Shown here: piece by piece, positions 22,691-33,560 of the stretch
How the letters are laid out: each line of letters starts with the position of its first letter
Numbering within the stretch: position 1 is the stretch's first letter
Assembly (NCBI RefSeq): GCF_000321225.1
Contig: NW_004450483.1
Location: 1,991,127 to 2,055,126, forward strand
Direction of reading: 5' to 3'
From: Odobenus rosmarus divergens
Lineage: Eukaryota; Chordata; Mammalia; Carnivora; Odobenidae
DNA length: 64,000 nt
Translations under genes and position numbers: made by a program
Notes under the pieces: model-generated
The model's database searches: none
Told to the model about the DNA's origin: nothing
The model's input: only the letters and a program-made list of their open reading frames with translations

Positions 22691-23568
22691 CTTTTGTTCC
22701 CCTTTCTTTAATTTTCTTTACTTAAAGCTTTGACTCAAAGATGGGGTTGAATTAGGGAACTGCACAAGGGGCATGGGCAGCAAAAGAGAAAAGGGAAGCC
22801 CAATTTTCTGATAAGAGAACCAAAGAAGGAGCCTGTGAACTGAAGAGTGTGTGAGGGGGACACATTTTTCCTCTCTACCAGCTTTGCCCAAGGGACAGCC
22901 CCAGTCATGTAATGGCATGGCCATGGTGATGATACTGCGGGGACTAAGACTCCCAAGGGAACACCCACCTCTGCATAGAAGAACCAGAAAAAAAGGTTTC
23001 AAAAAGAGTAGGGAGTAATCTCCGCTTGTTTGTTTTTTATACTTCACTTTTCTCTCAGCACTACACTCTAAGGCAATCCTACAGGACTGCCCAACACCGA
23101 AGGACTGCACCACACAGAAAAGAACCTCAACCTTCTGGCCAGAGTTAATTATGAAAAGTGGCTACCAGAACCCAGAAAATGTGGAGAAAAGCCTGCAAAG
23201 TATAGGAGAATATAAATCAGCACAAGTCCTGGGGTCCTGCCAAAGCTGTGCATGTGCCGAATACACCCAAAGAACCACAGCAGTGACTGAGAACTGAGCT
23301 ACATCATCAGCCTCAAACTAGCCCTCCAATGCTACATGCAACGTCAGACCCAAAGATCATAGGCTTTGGAACTGATTTCATGTTGGAACCACTACGCCCT
23401 AAAATAAGAATCTGAGTACTGGGTTAATCTCCCACTAAAATAACAACAAAATTACTATTATATAATGGATTCTAACAGGACACAGAGTCTCGTAAGATTC
23501 CAAAATGTCCAGGATACAATAAAAAAATTACCTGGTACACGGAGAACCAGGAAAATCTAAACAATTTT

Positions 23569-23742
23569 TTTTGAAGATTTTATTTATTTATTTGAAAAAG
23601 AGTGAGTGAGAGAGAGAGGGAGCATGGGTAGGGGGAGGGGGAGAAGCAGACTACCCGCTGACATAGGGCTTGATCCCAGGACCCTGGGATCATGACCTGA
23701 GCCGAAGGCAGACGCTTAACCGACTGAGCCACTCAGGCATCC
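23569..23742 (-). mobile_element. Can-SINE nested in L1
   Basis: Target duplication CTAAACAATTTT (23557-23568 and 23743-23754), perfect. Confidence 0.96.
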
Positions 23743-23909
23743 CTAAACAATTTTCAAGATAAAAGACAGTCAATTGATGAATACTTTGAGATGATTCCGA
23801 TGTTGGAATTATCAGGCAAAGACTTTAACATGCATAGTACAACCATCCTTCATGAGTAAGGAAAGTGTACACTCTTAAAATGAAAGAATATACAGAAATT
23901 CAAGAAAAA

Positions 23910-23955
23910 AATATATACATACAGACACACATACACACACACATATATATAACTG
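23910..23955 (+). repeat. (AC)n/(AT)n low-complexity run
   Basis: An ATATATACATACAGACACAC run continuing with AC and AT units inside L1 ORF1-type sequence. Confidence 0.85.
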
Positions 23956-24314
23956 GAAAGTCAATTTAAAGGTCGTAACATCAAATCTGAAAAAAAGAGA
24001 AAGTTTTTATAAAAAATGAACAGACTCAGGACAAAATTTAAAATTCACGTTACTAGAGTTCCTGAAGAAGACGAGAAAAATATTTGAGAAAGTAACAACT
24101 GAAAAGTATCCTAATTTGTTCAAAGAAATGGATTTAAAGATTAGAAAATCTCAGTTAAATAAAACCAAGGCCAGATCCATCAAAATCAAAGTGCTGAAAG
24201 CTAAACTCAATTTTTAAAAAATTTTAAAGGAGGGAATATTTTAAAAATATGCATTTCATATAGGGAAACAATAATTTGAATGACTGCAGTGTTTGGATCA
24301 AAAACTATGGGAGT

Positions 24315-24496
24315 GGGGCACCTGGGTGACTAAGGCGGTTAAGAGTCTGCCTTCGGCTCAGGTCATGATCCTGGGGTCCTCGGATCAAGCCCCGCCATCA
24401 GGATCCCTGCTCAGCAGAGAGCCTGCTTCTCCCTCTTCCTCTGCTGCTCCCCCTGCTTGTGTTCTGTCAAACAAATAAAATCTTTTAAAAAAAACG
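24315..24496 (+). mobile_element. Can-SINE nested in L1
   Basis: Target duplication AACTATGGGAGT (24303-24314) versus AACTATGGAAGT (24497-24508). Confidence 0.95.
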
Positions 24497-24748
24497 AACT
24501 ATGGAAGTCACGGAACAGCTAAACTACATATTTAAAGTACTGAGAAAAACGAGCTATCAACCTAGAAATCTATATCCATTGAAAATATTGTTCAAGTATT
24601 AAGACAACTCAAAACACTGTCACACAAAGGAAAATTAAGAGAACTTAAGAAATTCTTCACTTAACTGAAATGAAACTACAAGAAAATCTGAAACTTCAAG
24701 CAAAAGGAATGGTAAATATCAAAAACTATTTTCTCCTACTACATTATA

Positions 24749-24945
24749 GGGGCAACTAGGTGTCTCAGTCAGTTAAGCATCTGCCTTTGGCTCAGGTCCT
24801 GATCCCGGGATCCTGGGATCGAGCCCCACATCAGGCTTACTGCTCAGCAGGAAGTCTGCTTCTCCCTCTCCCTCTCCATCTGCCACTCCCCCTGGTTGTG
24901 CCCTCCCTCTCTGTCTCTCTCTCTCTCACTCAAATTAAAAATAGA
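24749..24945 (+). mobile_element. Can-SINE nested in L1
   Basis: Full-length SINE with head GGGGCAACTAGGTGTCTCAG, CT-rich part and AAATTAAAAATAG tail. The target duplication was not resolved. Confidence 0.92.
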
Positions 24946-25120
24946 GTAAGTTATATAAAATACGTATTACTGTTGAAAGTAAAACTTAAGCATGTTTGGG
25001 AGATTTCATTCTATGTAAAATTAATACATATGACAACCATAACCAAAAAAGGGAGCGGGAATAGGGAACTATATGGATGGAACTGTACAGTTTTACTTGA
25101 AGTAGTAGAACATGAAATCT

Positions 25121-25367
25121 TAACCGACTGAGCCACCCAGGCGTCCCATTGTTTAAATTATTTTTATTTTTTTTTAAAGATTTTATTTATTTATTTGCCA
25201 GAGAGAGAGAGAAAGAGAGCACAAGCAAAGGGAGTGGCAGGCAGAGGAACAAGCAGGCTGCCCACTGAGCAAGGAGCCCAATGCAAGACTAGATCCCAGG
25301 ACACTGGGATCATGACCTGAGCCAAAGGCAGACGCTTAACTGACTGAGCCACCCAGGCATCCCATAA
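25121..25367 (-). mobile_element. Composite Can-SINE: full copy plus extra SINE head in one insertion
   Basis: Perfect 12-bp target duplications AACATGAAATCT (25109-25120 and 25368-25379) enclose two SINE parts. A complete minus-strand SINE occupies about 25160-25367. Beyond its tail lie a short AT-rich linker and about 29 bp of a second SINE head (25121-25149). In SINE orientation the order is full SINE, A-rich tail, linker, start of another SINE. That is consistent with a read-through (3' transduction) transcript. An alternative is a later deletion inside a nested pair. Confidence 0.85.
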
Positions 25368-27911
25368 AACATGAAATCTAAGTACACTGTAACAAGTAGG
25401 TATATACATTATAATCCATACAGCAACCTCGAAAAAACAACAAAGAAAAAAGATACACCAAAATTGAATACTAAAAATATTCAAATAATCCAAAGACAGC
25501 AAGAAAGGAAGAAGAAACAAAAAACAGAAGGGACAAACAAAAGAACTTAAAAATGGAAGGACTAAATTGAATGAATTCAATAATTTCATTACATTTAAAT
25601 TAAAAGACGTTAACTGTCAGATTGTATTTTTAAAGAAGCCCTGATTATACACTGCCTACTAGATTTCCACTTTAATATAAAAATATACACACATTAATAT
25701 AATAATAAAAAAATGAAAAGAGACAGAATATGCAAACATTACTCAAATGGAAGATGAAGTGTACAATCGGACAGAGTAGGTATCAGAAGAAAGAAAATGA
25801 CCAGGGATAAAGACGGACATTACACAATGATAAAACAGTCAACTCACCAAGAAGAAATAACAATCATAAATGGATAATACAACAACAGAGGTAATACAAA
25901 GACATGAGGTGAAACTAACATAATGAATACACAAATGTTCAATTATAAAATTATAGTTGAAGACTTTAACATTCTTCCTTGAAAAACTGATAGAGCAAAG
26001 AGAGAAATCAGCAAGGATGTAAAAACAATATGAATCAATAACCTTACTGACATGTATAGACCTCTCCACGCAAAAAGAGCAGAATGTACTTTTTTCCAAG
26101 GGCTATACCATTCACCAAAATATGCCATAAACCTTACAAAATTTAAAATAAACCTGACAAAAGCAAACCTTATCAAATTTAAAAGAACTGAAATCATACA
26201 ACGCACATTCACTAGACATAATGGAATTAAACTAGAAATTAGTAAGAGAAAGGGGATTGAAAAATCCTCAAATATTTGTAATCCGACATACATGTAAATA
26301 ACCCATAGGACAAAGAATTATCAAGAGAAATTTAAAAATATTTTGAACTGAATGAAAATGAAGATACAACATATGATACTTGGTAGGATGTACAGCTATA
26401 TCAGTGCTTGGAGAGATATTTATAGCATTAAATGCTTATATTAGAAAACAAAGTATTTCAAAATAGTAATCTACATGCTTCTTCCTTGAAAAATTAAGAG
26501 TAAATAAAACCAACATGAAAGAAGGAAGAAAATACTAGAAATCAATGAAATTGAAGAGATAAACAACTGACCAATTTCAATGAAACCCAGAACTAGTTAA
26601 TTTTTAAAAATCAATAAATTTGATAACCTTTTAGCCAGAGTGAAAGAGGAAGATAAAAAGAGAGCACCCAAATTACTAATACCAGAAATAAAAGATAGGC
26701 AATCAATACAGCTCCTACAGAGAATAAAGAAACACAACAAACAACTTCATGCTCATAACATTGACAATTAAATGAACTAATTTCTTAAAAGACACAGATT
26801 ATTAAAACTCAACTCAAGAAAAAAACTAAATAATTTGAACAGTCCTAAATCTATTAAAATGTAGTTTAATTTGTAGTTTAAGACATTTTAACAAGGAAAA
26901 CTACCAGGAACAGATGATTTCAATGACAAATTCCACCAAACATTTAAGGAAGAAGTAACAATTCTACACAATCTTCTCCAGAAAAGAGAAGAGGAAGAAA
27001 CATTTCCCAACTCATTTTGTGAGACTAGCATTAACCTGACACCAAAAACACATACAAAAAATACATCAAAACATTACTAGAATGTAAGAATACATACCAA
27101 CATCTCCCTCAGCACAGACACAAAAATTCTCAACATATTAGCAAACCAAATCCAGCAATATATAAAAAGGATAATGCATCATAACCAACTAGTGTTTAGA
27201 TCAGGAATTTAAGGTTGGTTCAACAATCAAAATTCATCACTGAAACTTAACCATGTTAACAAACTAAAGAAAAACCAATGATCACAAAGAAGAAAACATT
27301 CGACAAAACTCAATATCCAGTCATGATATAAACTTGGTCACTTTTGGTAAGCTACGCATAGACGAGAATCCTTAAGCTGATAAGGAGCACCTACAAAATA
27401 ACTATAGCCATCAACATATTTAATGGTAAAAGACTAAATGCTCTATTCCGAAATCAGAAAAATGACAAAAATTTCCACTCTTACCACTCCTATTCATTTC
27501 TTATTATAGTCACTGCAGTAAGATAAGAAAATGAAAAAGGCATACAGATTGAAAAAACAATTTTAACTCAGACACGTAAAAAATTTCATGCAATCTACAA
27601 AAAATCTCTTAGAACTAACGAAGGAGTTAAGTTGCAGGTTACAGCATCAATTCTGTATCTATATACTAGCAATGAATTAGAAATCTTAATTTAAGAAAAG
27701 ATTACAATATACAACAGCAAAAAAAAATTAATCACTTAGGTAGAAGTCTAACAGAGTTTCTGTTTGGGATGATGAAAAGGTTTTGGAAATGGATAGTGGT
27801 GATGGTTATACAACATTATGAATATATTTAATACCACTAAATTGTACCCTTAAAAATGTTAAAATAGTAAACTTCATGTTATCTATTTTTATCACAGAAA
27901 GGAAATCTTTT

Positions 27912-28088
27912 TTTTTAAAGATTTTATTTATTTATTTGAGAGAGAGAGAGAGCACGAACTGGGGGGAGAGGGAGAAGCAGGCTCCCAGCTGAGCAGGAAG
28001 CCAGACTCAGGGCTCGATCCCAGGACCCCGGGGATCATGACCTGAGCTGAAGTCAGACATTTAACCAACTGCACCACCCATGTACCCC
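27912..28088 (-). mobile_element. Can-SINE at the end of the long L1
   Basis: The target duplication is AAAGGAAATCTTT (near 27898-27910) versus CAAAGAAATCTTT (near 28094-28106). It inserted into or beside the L1 A tail. Confidence 0.92.
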
Positions 28089-28289
28089 ACACCAAAGAAA
28101 TCTTTAAAAAGATTTTTTTTAAATGGGCAAAAGGTTTGAACAGAAGTTAAAATGGACCCAAAATGTTATGTAGTAGGTGATGAGGGCACTCATCAAGGAG
28201 AAACAAAGAATATGATTAGATGGGGAGATGACAACTATTTCTGAATATGCTGAATGTGAAACAATATTCTGGTTATGTACTTATGACTA

Positions 28290-28840
28290 ACAAATCACAT
28301 CAAAACAGTAGGTTAAAACAGTAACAATAATTTATTTTACTAAGGATTCTGGGATTTCACTGGGCTCAGGTAGGTAGGTCTCGCTCAATGAATCTCATGT
28401 GGCTACAGTAACATGAAAGTTGAAACTGGTGTCATCTCAGAGCCTCTTCACTCACATGGCTAACGTCTTGCCTTGGAAGACAAACTGGAATTCCCTAGGC
28501 ATCTATGTGTTCTCTCCATGTGGTGTCTTCATAGAATCTCCACAGGGTGGCCTCACGATAACCAGACTTCTTACATGGTATCTGAAAGCTCTCCTAGAAT
28601 GAGTGTACTATAAAACTCCAGCAGAGGCTGAATGGTCTTTTCTAACCTCAACTGAGAAGTTCTACAACATTTCTTCCAATGGATTCTATGGTTAAGGGGG
28701 GTCACTAAGGCCCAGCAAGTTTCAACTAGAGGGAATATCGACCCCCTCTTATGGTGGGAGAAATTTCAAAGATTTTCTGGGCGTGGTTTTAAAACATCAT
28801 GAATACCTCTAGAATCTTTGGCAGACACAGAGTTTGAATT
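28290..28840 (-). repeat. LTR-like ancient repeat (unassigned)
   Basis: AACAAATCACATCAAAACAG, TAATTTATTTTACTAAGGAT, TTCTCTCCATGTGGTGTCTT and CCCCCTCTTATGGTGGGAGA follow the order of a common mammalian LTR-type repeat read in antisense. It looks related to 19345-19900. Confidence 0.5.
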
Positions 28841-29154
28841 GAGGAAAGGTAATAGGACTGGAGATAATAAATATTAGAGGCTTCAGAAACCAGGAAAGAA
28901 TGGAAGACACAAAAAACAATATTAAATCCCAAAGGAACATCAATATGTACAAAACTGATTAAGACGAGAATGTGATCAGAGATAGGAGAGCTTTCCTTAA
29001 AAGAAGAAGTAACAGTTTTAACAACTGTTAGAAGTCAAACACAGTAAGCCTCAAGAAGCTAGTTAATTTCTCAACTAGATGATAAGCTTTGAGGAAGCAG
29101 TTTAAAGTAGAAAAATGAGGGCTGAGGAAAGGTTGTGGTATCTATTTTTTTATT
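28841..29154. other. Unique intron sequence
   Basis: Purine-rich sequence without a recognised repeat or reading frame. Confidence 0.4.
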
Positions 29155-29280
29155 TTTCAACCTTTATTAAACTATAATTGACAAATAAAATTGTATATAT
29201 TTATGGAGTACAATGAGATGCTTTGATATACGTACACATTATAGAATGATTAGACTGCAATATTAGATCCCTGATGACAA
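29155..29280 (-). mobile_element. L1 3' fragment, antisense
   Basis: TTTATTAAACTATAATTGAC and GTACAATGAGATGCTTTGAT are typical of the antisense 3' end of old L1s. Confidence 0.7.
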
Positions 29281-29479
29281 AGTAAGTAAGATGACTCTTG
29301 TTATACTGGCAAAAAGCACATTAAATAGAAATGGGAAGGGGAGGTAAACTGAAACAATAAACACTTGATTTGAATGCAAATACAAGGAGGTAATTTCAAA
29401 TTTCATTGTAAACAATCATCCATTTTTGTTATTCTTATTAAAGAAAAAGAATTAGCAACTTACTGCTTAAAATGTTAAG

Positions 29480-29660
29480 GCAAATTTAGTAACCTTCCAA
29501 AGCAGAGAGCATCAGATCCAGACGGGTTCACTGGTGAATTATACCAAACATTTGGTAAGAAAAAAATCCTATCAATTCTCTACAATTCCTTTCAGAGGGC
29601 AGAAGCAGAAGGAATACTTCCAAACTCACTCTATGAAGCCAGCATTACATCCCCAACAGA
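29480..29660 (+). mobile_element. L1 ORF2 fragment
   Basis: CCAGACGGGTTCACTGGTGA and CCAAACTCACTCTATGAAGC are L1 RT-region sequence. It ends exactly where the Tigger1 remnant begins. Confidence 0.75.
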
Positions 29661-30464
29661 GCGTGACCAGGCACATTGTCAGTGAGCAGTAATTTTGAAA
29701 GACATCTTCTCTGAGCAGGTCTCAATAATGGGCTTAAAATACTCACTAAGCCATATTGTCAACAAATGTACTATAATCCAGGCTTTGTTTTTCCACCTAT
29801 GGATCACAGGCAGAGTAGATTTAGCATAATTCTTAAGGGCCTGAGGATTTTTTGAATGACCAGTGAGCACTGGCTTCAACTTAAAGTCATGAGCTGCATT
29901 AGCCCCTAGCAAGAGAGTCAGCGTGTCCATTGAAGCTTTGAAGCCAGGAACTGACTTCTCTCTAGCTGTAAAAATCCTAGACAGCATCTTCTTCCAAAAG
30001 AAGGCTGTTCTGTCTACATTGAAAATCTGTTGTTTAGTGTAGCTGTACTTTCATTGAGTGGCTAGATCTTCTGGAATAACTGGCTGCAGCTTCTACCTCA
30101 GCACTGGCTGCTTCACCTTGCACCTTTACATTATGGAAATGGCCTCCTTCCTTAAATCTCATGACACTGCCTGTGCTAGCTTCACACTCTTCTTCTACAG
30201 CTTCCTCACCTCTCCTAGACTTCATAGAACTGAAAAGAGTTAGGGCTTTGCTCTGGATTAGGTTTTGGTTTAAAGGAATGTTGTGCCCAGTCTGATCTTC
30301 TATCCAGACCACTCAAACTTTCTCCTTATCAGCAATAAGGGTATTTCATTTTCTTATCATTTGCGTGTTCACCGGAGTAGCTCTTTTAATTTCCTTAAAG
30401 AATTTTCCTTTGCATTCACAACCTGACTAACTGGTACAGAAGACCAAGCTTTCAGCCTATCTCA

Positions 30465-30570
30465 CGCTGGGTGTGGAGCCTGATTAAGAGTCTCTCCCTC
30501 TGCCCCTCCCCCCGCTCCCACACGCACGCATGCACAGTCGCTCTCTAAAAAAAAAATGAATAAAATGAGA
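30465..30570 (+). mobile_element. Can-SINE, 5'-truncated, in Tigger1
   Basis: It starts inside the SINE at GCTGGGTGTGGAGCCTGATT and ends with an A run and AATAAAATG. It sits at a point where about 80 bp of expected Tigger1 sequence is missing, so insertion and deletion probably came together. Confidence 0.8.
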
Positions 30571-30955
30571 AACATGAGACTCTCCCTTTCACTTGAACAT
30601 GCAGAGGCCACTGTAGGGTAATTAATTGTCCTAATTTCAATATTCTTATGTTTCAGGGAATAGTGAGGCCCAAGGAGAGGGGAAAAAGAAAAAAGACAAG
30701 GGAACAAATGGTCGGTGGAACAGTTCGAACACACACATTTAATCAATTAAGTTCACCGCCTTATAGAGATGTAGTTCATGGCACCCCAAAACAATTACAA
30801 CAGTACATCAAAGATCACCATAACAAATATAGTAATGAAAAGGTTTGAAATATTTCAAAAATTACCAATATGTGGCACAAAGTGAGCAAATGCTGTTGGA
30901 AAAATTGGGCCAACAGACTTGCTCAACACAGAGCTGCAACAAACCTTCAATTTGT

Positions 30956-30981
30956 AAAAAAAAATAATAATAATAATAATA
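30956..30981 (+). repeat. (AAT)n microsatellite
   Basis: An A run followed by AAT units inside the Tigger1 terminal region. Confidence 0.9.
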
Positions 30982-31039
30982 CAGTATCAGCAAAGTGCCA
31001 CAAATCAAAGTGTGATAAAATGAGGTATGCCTATAATTT

Positions 31040-31300
31040 GAAAACACAAAAGCTAAAAGCTACAGGAAGAAAACTAAGCATATTTTTAAAAAGAGGCAAT
31101 GAATTATTCTAGGAAAAACAAAATACAATCAAAATATACTGCTTGGCTTTCCAGTAAATTAACTTACATAATCATAAAAAAGTAACCAATGACACCAATT
31201 AAGGGAAAACCCACCAACTGCCCACATCATACCAATTTTCTCTCATTTCTTTAAAATAAAACTCCAATACTGTTTGGAGTAGCAACAAGATCTAAAAAAC
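31040..31300. other. Unique intron sequence
   Basis: AT-rich sequence with no repeat recognised. Confidence 0.4.
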
Positions 31301-31306
31301 CCAGTA

Positions 31307-31430
31307 CTGGGGTGCCCGGATGGCTCAGTCAGCAGAACATGTGACTCCTGATCTCACGGTCATGAGTTCAAGCCCCACACTGGCATGGAGTCTACTTCAA
31401 AAATAAATAAATAAATAAATAAAATAAAAT
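31307..31430 (+). mobile_element. Short Can-SINE with (AAAT)n tail
   Basis: GGTGCCCGGATGGCTCAGTC, GAGTTCAAGCCCCACACTGG and a tail of AAAT units. A possible target duplication is AAAACCCAGTACTG versus AAAATACCCAGCCTTG. Confidence 0.88.
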
Positions 31431-31585
31431 AAAATACCCAGCCTTGCAGCCCCAATGAGGGCATGTGACTAAACTCTGGCCATTAAGATAACTAGAAGCT
31501 ATAGGGTAGAATTTATAAGCAACCCTCCTTAAGATTGGGGAAGAAAACTGACATGTGCCCTTTCCGCCTCTCCATTTTCCTCTAC

Positions 31586-32189
31586 TGTAAGCAGAAAGAA
31601 TTAGGGGTTCCCGGAAAAATAAAGAGAGACAGAACTTTCTTGACATAAGAAAAGTCATTTTAGGCTCCCAGCCATCTTGTGAAAGGGTGTAAGAGCAAAG
31701 AGCCACTATCAGGACAGGATATAACCTAATATCAGGGATAATAAATCAATGGTAAAACTCCCAGTGCCAATTCAAAAGTTAAGATTGACCTGATATACAT
31801 CCTTGAGTTATCTCTGCAAGATCTAAACCTCTCTGAGCACTCAGATACGGACCAACTGGAGCCAGAGAACTGATGATTGCCGGCCCTCATGACTGAGTCC
31901 AGGTCATGACTATGACCTGGACTCAGTCACCCTAAGATGACTCCCCGCCCCCTCTGCCCCGTCCATACCGTATTCCCCATTGTGTAAGCCCCTTCATGAA
32001 TATGTGCACACCCTTAGCTTAAAACTTCCTCAGTTTTGTTGTTCAGGAAAAACTGCTTTGGGAAAGATCCCCAGTGTTCTCCTCTACTTACTGCAAGTAA
32101 AAGCCTTTCTTTTCCTATTCTTTGGCTTAGTTTTGTCTTTTGGTTCAATAACCACCAAGAGGCAAACCCAATTTTGGGTAACAGTGCCA
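31586..32189 (+). mobile_element. Class I ERV-like solo LTR (boundaries tentative)
   Basis: The 3' part has a gammaretrovirus-like R-U5 layout: a polyadenylation-like AGTAAAAGCC near 32096, T-rich CTTTTCCTATTCTTTGGCTT, then GGTTCAATAACCACCAAGAG and a CA end. Taking TG at 31586 and CA at 32189 gives a candidate duplication TCTAC (31581-31585) versus CCTAC (32190-32194). No internal retroviral genes are adjacent, so it would be a solo LTR. It contains a perfect 40-bp palindrome. The 5' boundary is uncertain. Confidence 0.6.
31890..31929. repeat. Perfect inverted repeat, 18-bp arms, 4-nt loop
   Basis: The left arm TGACTGAGTCCAGGTCAT (31890-31907) and right arm ATGACCTGGACTCAGTCA (31912-31929) are exact reverse complements separated by GACT. 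It lies in the U3-like part of the candidate LTR. Confidence 0.97.
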
Positions 32190-32740
32190 CCTACCTAAAA
32201 GCTGACAAGTGTGTTAGAGTTCTAAAAGCTTTCTTGGATCATGAAGTGATCTTATGTACACAGCCATGCTCTCAGGGAAGCAAAGGACAGCAAAGTCAGG
32301 GAGCCTTACTCCTTGGTAACTGTGAAGTTGCTATCGTATTCCTGGACCATCAATCTCCAGAATTCTTTTATGCGAAAGAAAAATGAACTTTTACCTCCTT
32401 TAATTTACTGTTATTTCCAGTTTCTTTTATTAGAAATGTAATTCTGATAAATATGATAGAAAAATAGTAGACAGAGGGATAGATAGATACACAGATTTAA
32501 CTAAAAATTATGACAAAAAATTTAGGAAGGGGGGTGTGAAGATGTAAAATGGAGTAAATATTAAATCCTCATCTTGCATAATAGGGAGTATAAATAATGT
32601 CCAAAAGAGACTGGGGAAAGAGTGGTAAAAAATAATAACTATGTCCAAAATAAAAAAACATAAACCAGCAAAGAAAAATGGGAGTAAATACCTAAAATAC
32701 AACTCCAAAGGTATTTGGAAACTAGTACTAAAAGAGTGGG

Positions 32741-33392
32741 AGTGGATTCTAGCCCCACCAAGCAGGAGCACACAGCCAGCATCCTGGCCATGGTCAATCA
32801 GGAGCATATGGTTATTGCCATCAAGCTGGATAGTGTGTAGTGCGCCCTGGTGAGTAAGATCATCAAGCACTTAGAGCAGATGAGGTTCCACCTCATGGCC
32901 ATGAAGCTCCTACAGGGCTCTGAGGAACTCCTGAAGCAGCACTACATTGACCTGAAGGACCACCCATTCTTCCCAGGGCTGGTGAAGTACATGAGCTCCA
33001 AGCCAGTTGTGGCCATGGTCTGGGAGGGACTGAAAGTGGTGAAGACAGGCGAGTGATGCTTGGGGAGACCAACTCAGCAGATTCTAAGCCAGGCACCAAT
33101 CAGGACTTCTACATTCAAGCTGGCAGGAACAACATTCATGGCAGTGATTCAGTAAAAAGTACAGAAAAAGAAACCAGCCTATGGTTTAACCCTGAAGAAC
33201 TGGCTGACTACAAGTCTTGTACTTTTGACGTATCTATGAATAAAAGGTAACCAAAGCATCAGTCCCCTTTGGCACCACTTGATGTGTCCCTAGACACAGC
33301 TCTTCAGTCCACTGACTTGAAAGTAACAGAATCAATATTTCTTTTCTAAAACATACCTACCAATAAAGCCTTTGGAAACTGGAAAAATAAAT
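32741..33392 (+). pseudogene. NME2 (nucleoside diphosphate kinase B) processed pseudogene
   Basis: An intronless NME2-like copy. From an ATG at 32790 it reads with interruptions through IAIKLDSV, then [34 protein letters not shown] [30 protein letters not shown] and IHGSDSVKS, and reaches the ancestral stop at 33241-33243. The wording [24 protein letters not shown] favours NME2 over NME1. Defects are an in-frame TAG replacing a Gln codon early on, a 1-base deletion at about 33050 that creates TGA, and a 1-base deletion near the C-terminus. A 3' UTR with AATAAA (33362) and an A-rich end follow. A possible target duplication is AAGAGTGGG (32732-32740) versus AAGACAGTGGG (33393-33403). It is not expected to make enzyme. 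Confidence 0.92.
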
Positions 33393-33403
33393 AAGACAGT
33401 GGG

Positions 33404-33560
33404 CGCATGTCATTAAGCTTTCATTATATGCTTTGCCCTGTTTGGCTTTGAAAAACTATATAAAATTGTATGTTACTACTAAGATAAAAATTAATAACCG
33501 AGATATTAACTACTAATTTAATCAGCTACTACAAAAATACAGCACTAACATGAAGAAATG
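33404..33560. other. Unique intron sequence
   Basis: A short AT-rich stretch after the pseudogene; nothing recognised. Confidence 0.4.

Larger units (their letters stand above)
22690..27905 (+). mobile_element. Long L1: 5' region, ORF1 remnant, ORF2, 3' UTR
   Basis: The most complete L1 here, about 5.2 kb including SINEs. A 5' UTR-like block (22700-23420) is followed by ORF1-type sequence (GATGTTGGAATTATCAGGCA; AGAAATCTATATCCATTGAA). ORF2 endonuclease/RT sequence follows (GACATGTATAGACCTCTCCA; GAAAACTACCAGGAACAGAT). The old-type 3' UTR ends near 27900 (ACCACTAAATTGTACCCTTA). The C-terminal half of ORF2 is missing. It is interrupted by SINEs at 23.6, 24.3, 24.8 and 25.1 kb. All frames are broken. 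Confidence 0.78.
29664..31036 (-). pseudogene. Tigger1 transposase relic (pogo-like DNA transposon)
   Basis: The minus strand carries two decayed transposase stretches. One (29679-29987) reads [24 protein letters not shown] and belongs to the DDE domain. The other (30034-30312) reads [15 protein letters not shown] and belongs to the CENP-B-like DNA-binding part. Upstream non-coding Tigger1 sequence (30580-31036) runs to the terminus GAGGTATGCCT. The 3' third of the element is missing at 29664, and a partial SINE has replaced an internal piece near 30465-30570. The element is not functional. Tigger1 is related to the domesticated JRK/TIGD genes, but the frameshifts and stops exclude domestication here. 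Confidence 0.9.
31440..32460 (+). mobile_element. MaLR/MLT1-like LTR, split by a younger LTR
   Basis: The left part (CATGTGACTAAACTCTGGCC) and right part (GAATTCTTTTATGCGAAAGA, TTAATTTACTGTTATTTCCA) read as one old LTR-type repeat once the insert at about 31586-32189 is removed. The exact family is not assigned. Confidence 0.6.

Noticed and set aside
24760..25131. Recurrent open frames with phrases such as KRLPLAQVMIPGSWD or AQSVKHLPLAQV on both strands
   Set aside because: These are translations of the Can-SINE head and recur wherever a SINE sits (for example 57829-58011 and 59536-59754). They are not a protein family.
29679..30312. A domesticated Tigger-derived (TIGD/JRK-like) gene
   Set aside because: The two transposase stretches are in separate frames with stops between them, the 3' third of the element is missing, and a SINE disrupts it.
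32850..33056. A functional small NME-like protein
   Set aside because: The frame is only a middle part of NME2, bounded by an inherited early stop and a 1-base deletion. The copy is intronless with a 3' UTR and A-rich end, so it is a processed pseudogene.
32714..33380. TTTGGAAACT on both sides of the NME2 copy as its target duplication
   Set aside because: The right copy lies before the A-rich end, inside the transcript-derived part, so it cannot be the duplication. AAGAGTGGG/AAGACAGTGGG is a better but still uncertain candidate.
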